Source of the DNA: Powellomyces hirtus
Lineage: Eukaryota > Chytridiomycota > Chytridiomycetes > Spizellomycetales > Powellomycetaceae
Direction of reading: 5' to 3'
NCBI GenBank assembly: GCA_025526995.1
Contig: JAHLKG010000007.1
Span: forward strand, 496,001-560,000
Length of the DNA stretch: 64,000 bases
Below the pieces are notes generated by a model. It saw nothing but the letters and a program-made list of their open reading frames with translations. It did no database searches and was not told the DNA's origin. A program made the position numbers and the translations under genes. This document shows positions 1 through 11,656 of this stretch, piece by piece; the stretch's first letter is position 1, and each line of letters begins with the position of its first letter.

Positions 1-2738
1 GTTGACTCGTCTCAATCCCGTCAGCACCATCCCATTTGTGCGACACTGACTCTCGCACGAAGGAAAAAACCTCCTTAAGCTCTTTGGGGCAGTTATGCGC
101 AGATTTCGAAATCGCTTCCCAGAACCCTTCCACGAGCGTCTTCAATTTCTTCCAATTGCGGTTCAGCGCGTCAGCGTGTTCCACTCGCGTTGGATCCACT
201 TCGCAAGCATCTTTGGCCATGTACACTTGCCGAACCAACAATCCAATGGTGTCGGTGAGATATCCCATTCCAATAACCTTCATGTATTGATCCACGGCTT
301 TCGTAGCCATGCTATTTCCTCGGAAGATGATATTGGGGCTATCGGTAGCTTCTATCTCGTCGACCAGCAGAGTCTTCAGACCTTGCAGCTCCATCTTCTT
401 ACTCATCAGAATGCTTATGAAGAGTTTGGCAACAGCTTCTCTTTGTGTTCCACAGACAGATCCAAGCATTTTGATTCCAGTAAATGTCGGCTCAGTGACC
501 AATTCCACAAAGTGGATGTAGAATTCCGCTGGGAGCAGTTCTGTGACATTGAGGCTGAAGGCGACTCTGATGGAGCCCTTTGCGAGTACTTCAGTGTGAT
601 TTGGTCGCGGCAACTGTCTGATAGGATACCATTGTTCGATCCGAGAAGATGGCTTTGCTGCTGTCAGATTGATACTAACGTATCCTAAGTCCGTATCACG
701 TTGTAAACGACTATGATTGAAAACAACAAGACGTAGGCGCGTGTAGTGGGCGCAGATGTTTTGGAATTCGAAATCTTCTCCCCAAAATGGCGCGTCCCCA
801 GCCTTCGTTGACGTCCGTGATTGTTTGACATCATCCAGCAGAGCGATGCAATACGGATTTAGACCGCTCAGCCCTTGCGATCCTTTGAGATCCTTGGCCT
901 CCATCACAGATAATTGAAATGAGCGAGTGACGGTGAATCCCGGATCTTCCTCGTTCGGCAATGGGTGAAGACCGGTCTGCTCCCTGGCGATCACGCCTTT
1001 GATGCAACAAGAGGCATGTTTTCGAAGGACGCTCATCCATTCAATCTTGCAGGACGCTGTTTCCGCGATCAAATTGTAAGTTTGACGACCTTTGCGCGTC
1101 AAGCAGATGATTTGCAAGCAGTGTGGTCGGTTGAAGTAACTGTTGTCCAGATGGTGAACAGCGCTATACGGCAGCGAGAGGATTTCCCGTGGTTTGACAG
1201 CCGCCTCGTTGTCAAAGCAATATAGTAAGCCGTCCTCCATCAAAACGAAATATCTCGTTTTCCACCCAGCCACGAAGTCTCCCCGTTTGACCATCATCCT
1301 GCCGGCTTTGACCGGATTGAGCAAAGCTGCAACAGACACCTGTTGTCCCTGCTGGCCCGGTTCGTCGACCATGTGCGCTTCTGCAAACTCCTCACTGTCT
1401 CCTTCGAGATCTATCAGTTTCAAGCGGTCCGTTAAACTCTCAATGGCAGCCACGTTCGCTTCACGGCATGTTTTATCGAGAAAGACAGTGTCAGCCAAAA
1501 CTTTCTTCACAGCTCCCGAACGTTCCCGCTCCCTTTTCTTGATGTTTTCCAAAAGACTCGGAAGCATTTGTCCGTAGTATTGTTCCTGGGAATGCGATTC
1601 AAAATGGGAGGATAAGAGGAAACTTTAGATCCCAGTGTATCTGATATCAGCTAGTTAAAAGCTACATCTACCTGACTATCCTTGCAGATCTCACCAAACA
1701 CCTGAAGCGCTTCGTTGGCAGCATCAGCTTTCTCTGAAGCAGCCGCAGCGCGGTTTGCAAGCTGAGGGATCACAGTTAGTCTAGATGCTTCAAGCCTGTC
1801 ACTGCTTTGCTATCGTTTCAACCTTTTCAATCTCCTTGTCCTTTGTGCCCGCAGTCATTCGAGCTCTCATATGGTTTTGTTGCGCTTCATTTGCCGCGTA
1901 TTGCAAAGCATCATAGTCTTCCTGCGCCTAAATGTTACGATTAAGTCCAAAGAAACCGCACACGATCTGCTTCTTCGACGTACCCTTTTCAATCCGGCGT
2001 AGACATCTTGTAAGCATCTTACATGATCCACACTTTTATCGACTTGCTGTCCATCGGAAGAATACGGCAAAAGGCGATGAGAAGAACTCTTCACAAGTTG
2101 GTCGCAAGCCTGTCGCATACATACCACTTTTTTAACCACTTCCATGTCTTTGATCAAAATGGTGAAAGGTTCCATTACGTTGTTCTGCATGGCAAGAGCA
2201 AGATTTCTCTGGAGACTTCCGTTGAGAATTCGAAAACACTCGCCATTGAAAGTCAGGCGCTTACATGCGTTTCCGCAGTTTTCGTCATCTGATCCACATA
2301 ATCGTAGAAGCACTTCCATACAGATCTGTAAATTGAACATCAGACGCGAATCTTAGGGACACCGGAAACGGTTTTCGAGGTTCGTACGTCTGCAACAATT
2401 GGGCTCGTAAGGCATCCCCGGACCGGTCCCCAGCATTAGAAGACCGCCTTCCGCTCTCCGGCTCCCTCTCCCTCTCCTTTCCTGAAGCTTCCGGGTTCTG
2501 AGTCTTCTGATACCCTTGCGCCAGTTTGACTAAGAGACGTAACGTAAGAAAGGGTGGCCGTAGAGACGGTTCTTAGCTTGCGATTCGCTTGCACCGGCCG
2601 ATGTGGTAAAGCGGTACACTTACACAGGCTTTTTGCATACTCCATCTCCAGGAGAGATCGCTTCCTGAGGAACCCCACCAGTTCCTTGCATTGCTTCACA
2701 GACTCTTCGGTGTACTGGAGGGCGCTAGAACAGGTCAT
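1..2738 (-). CDS. F-BAR / PH / C2 / RasGAP protein (3' end beyond window)
   Basis: Predicted Ras GTPase-activating protein with a membrane-curving N-terminus. The start at 2738 is used because the frame meets a TGA just upstream. The first exon carries an F-BAR opening (KQCKELVGFLRKRSLLEME), continued in exons near 2200-2130 (RNLALAMQNNVMEPF) and 1860-2000. From 1590 down to 1 the frame is open: a coiled segment, a PH domain (about 1300-1010, VKRGDFVAGWKTRYFVLMED), a C2 domain (about 940-600) and a RasGAP domain (from about 520). The RasGAP part has NIIFRGNSMATKAVDQYM near 320; its FR arginine is the catalytic finger by comparison with p120GAP. CEVDPTRVEH and a later SAHNCPKEL also fit RasGAP. 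The gene runs off the left edge before the end of the GAP domain. F-BAR exon limits are approximate. By family it should switch off Ras at the plasma membrane, with F-BAR, PH and C2 giving lipid targeting. Confidence 0.85.
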
Positions 2739-3188
2739 TTGATCATCGCCGTGTTGTCAAAATTTCGTTCAGTCGGGAAGAGTTGCTGGAAAGTAAAGAA
2801 CAGAGAAGGCGATAGGACAGGAAGCGTAAACTGGCGGGGAGTGAAAATTATGACGAAGATGGCGTTCTCGTCTCCCCAAAGATGTGTCTTCGTTGCGGTC
2901 ATTCGGATACCAACATAGAAGGACCCGACCCAACGATGTAACGGATCTGCTGGAGGGCGGCGTGCCGCTCATTAGTCAGCAAGGTGCGCCACGTGCCGCG
3001 GAACCTCCGAATTCCGAAATGAATCAATATTGACAGGTTACCGTGCATTTTTTATTCTTACTACATGGATTTATCGATAAATAAGTCACACTGCAAATCC
3101 GTCAATTTGCAACAGCTTTGCGCTCCACGCGACTCTGCGCAACTGACTACATCGGCTACATCCGCATGATCAGTAAATCATTTAAAGA
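2739..3188. other. Intergenic: RasGAP promoter side and M64 gene 3' end
   Basis: The 450 bases between the RasGAP start and the M64 stop hold no ORF with recognisable content. Both neighbours are on the minus strand, so this should contain the M64 transcript end... upstream of the RasGAP start lies its promoter. I see no clear TATA box or repeat. Confidence 0.5.
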
Positions 3189-5911
3189 CTAACATCCTAT
3201 TACAGCGCCCTGCCAAGTGGAATGCAAGACTCCGTCTTGATCTACCCTAACATCAATGGTCTTAAAGGTAACATCAACTTTCCACGTTCCAGGCTCCACC
3301 GCAGCCGCGAAGGTATCATCAAGTTCCGCAACTTGTTTCCAGCCAGGGTCGGTCAAACCAGCGGCATCAGGCTGAATCAACAACCGGTCCATTGGCTTGG
3401 CAGGAGTCTGCTTATACCATCTGACCTCATACGACTCGACATTCCGACCAAGATCACCGCTCTCGCGGAACTGCGCCAAAGGGAGCGGAATAACAGTGAG
3501 AGTGGGCTTTCCGTTCTTGCAAGTGCTCTCCACCTTGTCAATCACAGAGAGACGGCTCATTAGGTTCATCCACAGCCCTTCCTGGCATACTACATGGGCA
3601 TGCAATAAAAGAGCGTAAGCCAAGATACATGGAAAAAGCGCTCACACGATGCTACTGGCATTTCCCGGAGGACTTGGCATGTTGTACCTGAGCAAAGAGT
3701 CTTCCAACCCATATTTCGCATCAAGCAACCCTCATGCGTTGGTCGATAAGTCTTCTGACCCGCGATCGAGATTGTGGGATATGCCGAAATGAAAGAGTTG
3801 TCAATGTCTGCAGACGACGCAGCATCTTGGATCAGGCACATGCCATGTGATTGGCAAAAACCTTCAGCGTTGTGCACGTACTGTATTCTTCGTCACTGCC
3901 GTACTCGATCAAAGTCACCGAGCACAACTGCCGAATAGGAGCAGAGGGTTTTGCTGGGACGCCAAGTCGAAACTCCAATGCATGATCACCAGCACTGAAT
4001 CCCTTGGTCTCGTTAAACCACTATGGTGCACGGTATCTTGTTAGCACAGCCGTCCCACGAGGGACAAGGGTTTCATTGCCAAGCATGAGAGTCACCTCAT
4101 AGAACCCACGGTCAAGCAGCCCGGTTGTTTGCCACTCCAGACGTTGCCCATCAACGTAGACCTCCATTGCATTTTCAACCTTCGGCAGAAAGAGTTGCAA
4201 CAAATTAAGCGTTTGAAATTGCTCGTAGCACACATGGCACAGAACCGTATGGATGCACCTCGACTCCAGAAGCGCTGATCTTCAGACTCCATCGCTTGAA
4301 CGATCCGTCACTTTTGAATGGAATCTTGTATTTTCCTTTTGCAAGGTCATACCATGAGTAGCTGAGGATTAGAATATGCCTCATAAGTAAACATTGACAA
4401 GGAGGAATATGACGTAGTCGAGTGCATTACTCTTGCACCAATAGCTCTGAGCGCTGTTCAACAACGTCTGTTTTCGTCAACCATTGTTTCCACTTCATAT
4501 ACTTGAGTGTACGTTCGGAATTACAACCTGAATACACGTAGCCGCCGTCGTATCTAGCACAGTTGTCAAGTAACAGTTGAGCAACTTCGATGCCGCAAGT
4601 GGTGCCTGCACGTCGCGCTCTTACTCTTCGCCAACATTGATGAAGTTGTGCCCCATCTCGTGTCGCAGAACGATAGTTCCACTGGTGTTCGACCTATACT
4701 CAGAAAGAGCCAATGAGAATGATGTTCCTAGGTATGGCTATCAATGGCGCGATGAGGTGAATGATAGAGCTTACCGAGTAGAGATCACGAACTCGCCTCC
4801 CAGTCCACCATAGAACTCGTCATTAGCAATCAGTGATGGGAAGTCACACGCAGCCTGCCCGGTCAGCTTGCAGGCGGCTCGTGCTGCTTGAGGCTTGGAG
4901 CTTTAAGGAAAGACACATAATTCAGAGCGTGATAAATGGTGAGCGCTTAGCCAAGCGTGTGGTGGAATCCGGATTGCGTACCAATAGATACCACGCAGCT
5001 CCGTTCCGTCTCGGTAGAGACCAAACGGGGTGTTCTTAGCCTCTCCTCCAATCTAAACGAGAAGGATTGTAAGGTAAAGTTTAGAAGAATAAAAGTCAGT
5101 TTTTTTACAACTCACTCCTATACCGTGATCGGCGCTCGGCGCATATATCGCCCAGATATTGAACAGGGGCAAGGTAGACTGGAAAGTCTCTCCACTCCAC
5201 ATATCAGCTGTGAGGCGGCGTATGTCGTCGAAAAAGCGCACCCGCTCTTTTGCAGTGTAGCCGTCGCCCTGATAAAAATGCTTGTTACACATCACGTCCG
5301 AAATATATGCTATGCTGCGTGATCGTACCATAAATACGACATCAATACGGTTTTCCGGCGGCCCGTTGTCGAGAACTTTGACCTGCACCAGCAATAATCA
5401 TCAACGTTATCCAGCGCATTCGGTAAACGAGAGTTTATTTACGATTTCCATTTCACCGGCAATCAAGCTTTCAGGCGCCACAGATATAGACTTCTCCGTC
5501 TTGCCAAAGCAGATCCTGTTCACATGTTGCATCGCAAGCTCTTCCGTCTTCTCCACAACTTCAACGAAGTCCAAGTCTTCCGTCTCACTTCCCCCTTCAT
5601 CATGGGAAGCAGGCCTTCGTCTGATCGGAATTCCACGGATGGGCTGTGCAGGTTCTGATCTGATAATTTGACAAGCACCGGTTTGCGGATCGTTTAGGAA
5701 GCTAATGCCGTGATATAGAGATGGGCTAAACAGCGTTTGAGATACGTCTTCAGTTGCTGATTGAGTTGAGGCACTATGGAAAAGTACGCACAGTTAATTC
5801 CCGAAAAATAACCAACCGTTCAAAAGAAAGCTCTCGACATGACGACTTCGTCGCTGCTGGCTCTTACACTTTCAGGAAAGCAACCAAGCACCATCCAAGC
5901 ACGGCCTTCAT
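3189..5911 (-). CDS. Secreted M64-family (IgA-peptidase-like) metallopeptidase
   Basis: Predicted secreted zinc endopeptidase of the fungal M64 type. Exon 1 (start ATG at 5911) encodes a short signal peptide, MKAVLGWCLVAFLK, which joins in frame across an intron to VASTQSATEDVSQ. The middle exons give NRIDVVFM/GDGYTAKERV (intron between), PLFNIWAIYAPSADHGIGV, then CDFPSLIANDEFYGGLGGEF and the zinc site LRHEMGHNFINVGEE followed after an intron by YDGGYVYS. The two histidines and the glutamate of HEMGH are intact, and the GEEYDGG stretch is characteristic of the fungal branch. The C-terminal half has the conserved TYRPTHEGCLMR and EGLWMNLMSRLSVID segments and ends in a beta-rich tail. At least seven short introns are needed. 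The domain order is complete and no break is seen. The substrate is unknown; a role in nutrient release or cell-surface processing is inference only. Confidence 0.88.
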
Positions 5912-6195
5912 ATTTGTTGCTTCACTTGCAAAGGTGGGTAGCGGGCACTTTTGATATGGCGTTACGGGCTTTAACTCCAACAGGTTGACGCGGTCGCAAG
6001 TGGCTTGCGACTCGCGCCACGCGGTTACGCTGGAAATGTGGGGGAACGAATCAAGAACACATCTCACAGCCAGGATCACAGAGATAGCGGTACAATGGCC
6101 ATCGCCCCTACATTGTTCTATCATATCTATCACTAAAAATACACTACAAAGTCTAAGACGATTATCTTTTCCCAGAAAAGAACAAAGTTCAGCTG

Positions 6196-8262
6196 TCAAA
6201 CGGGTACCACTGGCTTTTTCGTCCGCGCAGGGAAGACAAAGTCTTTGGCCGCCACCGCATCAACTCTAATTCCAATATAAGAGGGAAATCTCGGCACACC
6301 GTCGTTGGTCAGTTCTTGAAAACGATAGGTAATGATGGAGCCAAGAGATGGTGGTTTTCTTCTCTCCGCATCCGATAAACCTGTTCCTACTTTAAACGCT
6401 TTGCCCGATTCCATTTTGCACTTCACGCGGCAAAAATGAGTATACGAGCGACGAGTTTGGTAGAAAATCAGGTGATTCACTCACCTGCAACGCTCCGCAC
6501 GTGCCTTTGTTGCGGCCTTTGCCTGGCTCGTAGCCAACGACTTCTGCTTCTGCATCGTAGAAAGTTTTGACTTTCAGCAGCGTATTGCTGCGTTTCCCTT
6601 CATAGAGGCTCATCGGCTTGCGCATCATGAGACCTTCACCACCCTCGTGTTCGACATCCTTGAGCATTTCAAGCAGGTGGTCTCTATCTTTGCATTTTTG
6701 TTGTTGAACCGCCGTGAGATGTTTTGAAGAGGCAGATGTCACAAAGTCAGCGATCGCTTTCTGTCTCTGCTCGAAAGGCTGCGAAACTAGAGATGGGGCG
6801 TCGAAGATGTGAAATTTGATGAAGGCCCATTCCTTTGAATTGTAAGTCTTCACGATGGACACTGTCTGCGAGAATTTCCCACGGCCGCAGTAAAGTTCTC
6901 CATCTAGTGACATTGTGCTTGGCAAATCTTCGCGAAGTAAGCACATAAAGTAAAAAGCGGGAAACCTGGCGAATGCTACCTTTGATGAACCAATCGGGGG
7001 CAGTGAAAGGGTTCCCTAGTCTTGAGGAGAACTTTTTCTGTGCCGGATCCCAGAATGAGCGAACACCGTCCAGCTTCTCAGACAGCCACCAACCAGTTGG
7101 GTCCAAACCTACAGCGGGAAATTTGAGAAAAGCTGTCATGAAGAGCTCGCGGATAGAAGAACGTACCGGTGACTAGGTTCCAGCTTTGTGCTAATAATAG
7201 CGCAGGCGCGACCGCTTTTACCTTCTTGGCGGGTGGACCCCTGCTGGAGCCATCGTCTTTGGCGCTTCTTTTCTTGTTGTGAGTGGGCGGAGGTACCCCT
7301 CCCGCTGCCAGACTTCGGGCGTTTTCGTAAGCTTCACCCAGAACCTCCTTCAGGTGCTTACAAGATCTCGCTGCAATTCCATTAGCTTCAACACAATCTG
7401 CGTATTTGCATTCGTCATAGTTTATCTACCGTTGACGGACACGCTTCCTTGATTCCGCCAGGCAGGGCAGGTACAGTAGTAATGATCTCCAGTCCGTTTG
7501 ATGGTGTAGAGGGAGGACGACGTTTTGGATGTGACTTGCAGGGTCTCACCATCCTGCATCACTCTTTTTGGAATCGGGAGGGTGGCTGCTGAGCCATTGC
7601 CATTGGAGTCTCCGTCTTGAGCATCATCACCATCATCATCATCATCAACTCGACCATGGTCGGCAACAGTATCCCCATCGTCATTTTTCGAATCTGGCGC
7701 CTTGGCAGCGAGACATCTAGCTCTCTCAAACGGCTTCCCCAAAACTTCCTTCAAATGTTTACAAGATCTGGCTGTAGCTTACGTGTCAGGACAACCAACT
7801 ACGCAAAGCAATATCGCTCAACGTACCATTGACATGAACACCACTTTGATTCCTCCAGGCAGGACAGGTACAGTGGTAGTGCTCCGCTGTCCGCTTGACC
7901 TTGTAAACAGTCGAAGAGATTTTGACCTCCAGCGTCTCTCCATCTTTCAGGGCAGTTTTAGGACGCGGAAGGAAGACAGAGGGCGCCGGCTTCTTAACGT
8001 CATTTTCATCATCGTCCTCTGAATCTCCAATTTCCTCTGTCAACGAAACATCGGTATCGCTGTCTTCTTCTACCACTGTGATACGTGGGGTCGTAAACTT
8101 GGTCGGCAAGACAGGTGTTGTGACCTTTGGAAGATGGCTGAACTTCGCGAGGTGGTCTTTGTTTTTCTGGTAGCACTTGTCACCATACTTGCATGGTACG
8201 GTTGGCAAAGAGGAGGAGGATGGCTTCATGGCCGAACCAAGTTTTGCAGAATTTCCACTCAT
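6196..8262 (-). CDS. ATP-dependent DNA ligase with PBZ and two SWIM zinc fingers
   Basis: Predicted nick-sealing ligase, about 590 residues. The N-terminus (from 8262) carries CKYGDKCYQKNKDHLAKFSH (8143-8203), a good match to the poly(ADP-ribose)-binding PBZ zinc finger. Two related units follow, each starting DGETL, continuing to CTCPAWRNQ and, after an intron, to RSCKHLKEVLG: this is the CxC-xn-CxH SWIM pattern (first 7880-7750, second 7483-7352). An acidic linker separates them. The catalytic core starts at WNLVTGLDPTGWW; motif I is EKLDGVR (about 7058-7080), with the lysine that accepts AMP. SLDGELYCGRG, GGEGLMMRK and LLKVKTFYDAEAEVVGYE are further nucleotidyltransferase motifs. A final exon adds an OB-fold (CKMESGKAFKVGTGL) and a basic tail. 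The core resembles short, single-subunit ligases rather than Lig1 or Lig4. The PBZ finger suggests recruitment to PARP-modified DNA damage sites (inference). Confidence 0.9.
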
Positions 8263-8605
8263 CTTGATGGTGTTTGTTTTTCAATGAAGTGAAAACTGCC
8301 TTCAAGCAGGCCGCCGCGCCGCATGAAGCGCAGCAAATGAACTTGAGTAAGCAAACGCCACGCTCCGTTTCAACCCTCCGATGGATGACCTGCGCAAAGG
8401 CGCATATGATCAACATACTTTAGCAGATATATTTGTTGAGAATTGATTTCGTGTATATACATAAGAAAAGAGTACTAAGTACACTGCCATAAATGCATTT
8501 CCAAAACAAAGATAGAGGAACAGAATATACAGAAACGGGCTCAAAGGTGATTGCTATAGAATCGTAAAGACGAGAAATGATGGCGAGCTTTCCACAAGAT
8601 GAGAC
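8263..8605. other. Intergenic: ligase promoter side, hsp70 3' end
   Basis: This 343-base stretch lies between two minus-strand genes. It should hold the hsp70 3' untranslated region (AT-rich near 8430-8560) but the ligase promoter lies at its left end. No coding content or repeat is seen. Confidence 0.5.
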
Positions 8606-10606
8606 TTAGTCAACCTCCTCGACTGTAGGGCCAGCCTGTGCGCCGCCAGTAGGGGGTGCTCCACCCTCTCCGCCGGCAGCACCGTACAATCGACTCATAA
8701 TGGGTCGGACGTCGCCCTCCAATTCCTTCTGACGCTCTCTGTACTCATCGGTTGATGCTTCGTGATTTGCCTCGAGCCATTTGATTGCATCATTGACTAG
8801 CTGGTTAAGAGAGCTCTTGTCGGCATCAGAGAGCTGGCCTGCGACCTTCTCATCCTGAAGCGTGTTGCGAATGTTGTACGTGTATGATTCGAACTCATTA
8901 CGTGCCGCTACGCGCGCGGCGACTTCCTCGTCTTGTTGCTTGAACTTCTGTGCTTCCTCGACCATGCGTTCGATTTCGGCCTGGCTGAGCCGTCCTTTGT
9001 CGTTTGTGATTGTGATCTTGGACGTTCTGCCGGTAGTCTTGTCCTCAGCAGATACATTAAGAATTCCATTGGCGTCGATATCGAATGCCACTTCGACTTG
9101 AGGCACGCCGCGCGGAGCAGGTGGGATACCAGCAAGTTCAAACTTTCCAAGCAAATGGTTGTCGCGGGTCAGTTTGCGCTCGCCTTCGTACACTTGAATG
9201 AGTACGCCAGGCTGGTTGTCCGAGTAGGTTGAGAAGATCTGGCTCTTCTTGGTGGGAATCGTGGTGTTGCGAGGAATGAGCGTCGTCATCATTCCACCGG
9301 CAGTCTCCAGACCGAGCGAAAGAGGTGCAACGTCCATCAACAACACGTCTTGGGTCTTGGTGGATTGAACGCCGCTGATGATTGCTGCCTGCACCGCTGC
9401 ACCGTAAGCCACGGCCTCATCGGGGTTGATCGAGCGGTTGAGTTCCTTTCCGTTAAAGAAATCACTGACGAGTTTCTGAACCTTCGGAATGCGAGTGGAT
9501 CCACCAACGAGAACGATTTCGTGAACGTCATTCTTGCTGATCTTTGCGTCGCGCAGTACTCTCTCAACTGGCTCGAGAGTCGCCCGGAAAAGGTCGCCGC
9601 ACAGTTCCTCGAATCGGGCGCGAGTAATGGAAGTGTAGAAGTCGATGCCCTCAAACAACGAGTCGATCTCGACACTTGCTTGCGCCGATGCGGAGAGCGT
9701 TCGCTTAGCGCGCTCACATGCAGTGCGAAGCCGACGAAGTGCGCGTTGGTTCGTAGTCAAATCTTTCTTGAATTTGCGCTTGAACTCGTCCGCAAAGAAT
9801 GTAACGAGTCGATTGTCGAAGTCCTCGCCTCCGAGATGCGTGTCGCCCGCAGTCGCTTTGACTTCGAAGACGCCATCCTCGATCGTAAGAAGGGAGACAT
9901 CGAACGTTCCGCCACCCAAATCGAAGATGAGGACGTTTTGTTCCTTTGCACCTTTTTTGTCCAGTCCATACGCAATAGCTGCCGCTGTAGGCTCGTTGAT
10001 CATGCGCAAAACGTTGAGATTGGCAATCGTGCCGGCGTCTTTAGTTGCTTGGCGTTGAGAATCATTGAAGTATGCTGGAACCGTAACGACTGCGTCCTTG
10101 ACTTCGTGACCGAGATATGCCTCAGCGATCTCCCTCATCTTGGTGAGAATCATACTCGAGATCTGTTCGGGAGTGAATTGTTTCTTTTCTCCTTTGAATA
10201 CGACCTCGATCAGTGGTTTGCCGTTGGGATCGGCTACGACCTTGAACGGCCAGTGCTTCATGTCGCTTTGCACTTCCTTGTCGTTGAAGCGACGGCCAAT
10301 GAGTCGCTTGGCGTCGAAAACCGTGTTGGTCGGGTTGAGAGCGACTTGGTTCTTGGCCGCATCGCCGATGAGTCGTTCCGTGTCAGTGAACGCAACATAA
10401 GAAGGGGTAGTTCTGTTTCCTTGATCATTGGCTATAATTTCTACTCGATCCTAAAGTAACAAAGAGAAAGGTGGTGTGCGTAAGCCTGGAGAATAAGACT
10501 ACGAAGTGCGAGAGACCTGCTGCTAAGGACTTACGTTTTGGAAGACACCCACACAGCTGTACGTAGTTCCAAGGTCGATACCGATGGCCTTCGATGTGTT
10601 TGACAT
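8606..10606 (-). CDS. hsp70: Cytosolic Hsp70 chaperone
   Basis: ATP-driven chaperone of the cytosol and nucleus. Exon 1 (start ATG at 10604-10606) encodes [20 protein letters not shown], the Hsp70 phosphate-1 loop. One intron with GTAAGT and TTTAG ends follows; exon 2 is a long open frame from [18 protein letters not shown] to the stop at 8606. Visible signatures are [27 protein letters not shown] and [16 protein letters not shown] in the ATPase domain. The substrate-binding domain has the [18 protein letters not shown] segment, followed by a helical lid and a GGA-rich tail. The protein ends in EEVD, which marks a cytosolic Hsp70 that docks TPR co-chaperones; there is no ER or mitochondrial signal. 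Length, about 640 residues, is normal. The upstream region has a TATA box and heat-shock-element-like repeats, so heat induction is likely. A long antisense frame over this gene is a known Hsp70 artefact. Confidence 0.98.
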
Positions 10607-10738
10607 TTTAGACAGGCTCAGGTGTATGTGCCCGGCAGTGTGCGACGAAAGTTGCAGGAAGAGAGCTGGTCGAGTTTGACAGGTTTTGTTTTTCAAGAAA
10701 GAACTTTGGAAATCCGTTGAGGAGCAACCAAACCCGCA

Positions 10739-10746
10739 TTTATATA
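10739..10746 (-). promoter_or_regulatory. TATA box of hsp70
   Basis: On the minus strand this reads TATATAAA, about 135 bases upstream of the hsp70 start codon. The sequence matches a consensus TATA box and the spacing leaves room for a 5' leader. No mapping data support it. Confidence 0.6.
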
Positions 10747-10840
10747 GACTGACAAAAAAGAGGAACAGCTGTGTGAGTCCAATCCACCTAGGCCAGGAGT
10801 CATCCAAGATGCATCGTATGGAGGGACACGGAAGCTGCTG

Positions 10841-10873
10841 GAAGAATCGCTTGCTTTCCGGAACACCTTTTTC
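10841..10873 (-). promoter_or_regulatory. Heat-shock-element-like GAA/TTC array upstream of hsp70
   Basis: On the plus strand GAA occurs at 10841, TTC at 10856, GAA at 10861 and TTC at 10871. All lie in the same 5-base register, with a perfect TTCCGGAA core at 10856-10863 and one skipped unit before 10871. This is the layout of a gapped heat shock element bound by HSF1 trimers. It lies about 100 bases upstream of the TATA box. Confidence 0.5.
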
Positions 10874-11178
10874 AGGGCGCGGTTCCGAATAGTCGGGAAC
10901 ATTGGCGACGCGTCAGGTGTGACGCAAGCCACGTCCTCACACCTCACTGTCTTTCACCTGTCAATTTTGGTTAAGGAGGCAGTGAGATGTCATTTATGAT
11001 CCATGGTGCATGCAAATCAATGAAGAGAGGGCTGCATTTTCGGCTGGGGGTTTAGGCTTTGCCATTATGACGCTTCGCACATGGCCTAGGGGGCGTATCT
11101 CGATACCGCTCATCATTGCCAATGCATCTCGTTGAGGCTTGCAGACCGCGTGGAAAACAACCGGGATGCGCTGCCAAA
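10874..11178. other. Intergenic between hsp70 promoter and tandem repeat
   Basis: No protein-coding signal is seen. A further TTC at 10883 and GAA at 10897 are out of register with the heat-shock array. The stretch separates two divergent promoters (hsp70 on minus, the WOPR gene on plus). Confidence 0.4.
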
Positions 11179-11526
11179 TTTAGCTCTCTTGCCATGTTTC
11201 CACGCTAATACTTGTCAGGGAAAGTGGTTTCAGGCCTCCTACAAAGCTACCAACATGCATGGGGCTTCATTGCAACAAAATGAAGGGTCGTGCCCGGATA
11301 GCCTGACACAATGGGATTTACAGCGCATCATCCCCGTCGTTGCGATCAGTCATTTAGCTTTTTTGCCATGTTCCCACGCTAATACCTGTCAGGGAACGCG
11401 GTTTCAGGCCTCCTACGAAGCTACCAACATGCATGGGGCTTCATTGCAACAAAATGAAGGGTCGAGCCCGAATAGACTTCACATATTGAGATTTACAGCG
11501 CATCATCCCCGTCGTTGCAATCAGTG
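11179..11526. repeat. Tandem direct repeat, two copies of about 174 bp
   Basis: Copy 1 (about 11179-11352) and copy 2 (about 11353-11526) are near-identical. Both begin TTTAGCT, share GGTTTCAGGCCTCCTAC, AACATGCATGGGGCTTCATT and GCGCATCATCCCCGTCGTTG, and differ by scattered substitutions and a more diverged stretch near their 3' thirds. Estimated identity by eye is around 88-90 percent. The repeat leaves a frame open on plus (11132-11527), but this has no protein-like features and is probably a by-product. It lies 130 bases upstream of the WOPR gene start, so it may be part of that promoter. Confidence 0.85.
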
Positions 11527-11656
11527 AGTAGTTTCCTCCTTTCCTCGAGACCTTATCAGCCTCGCAAGATTTTCATCCGAGAGTGCTTTCAATTGACTCC
11601 TCACTTTTGACTTCCCAGTGAGATCTCGACAGCGACACCAACCGATATCACGGTCC

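Noticed and set aside
9350..10459. 369-codon frame on plus across the hsp70 gene
   Set aside because: It is antisense to the Hsp70 coding exon. Hsp70 genes often leave a long open antisense frame because of codon use; the sense frame has all the motifs.
11132..11527. 131-codon plus frame over the tandem repeat
   Set aside because: The frame is open because the repeat unit lacks stops in that phase. The protein is low in structure and ends at the repeat edge.
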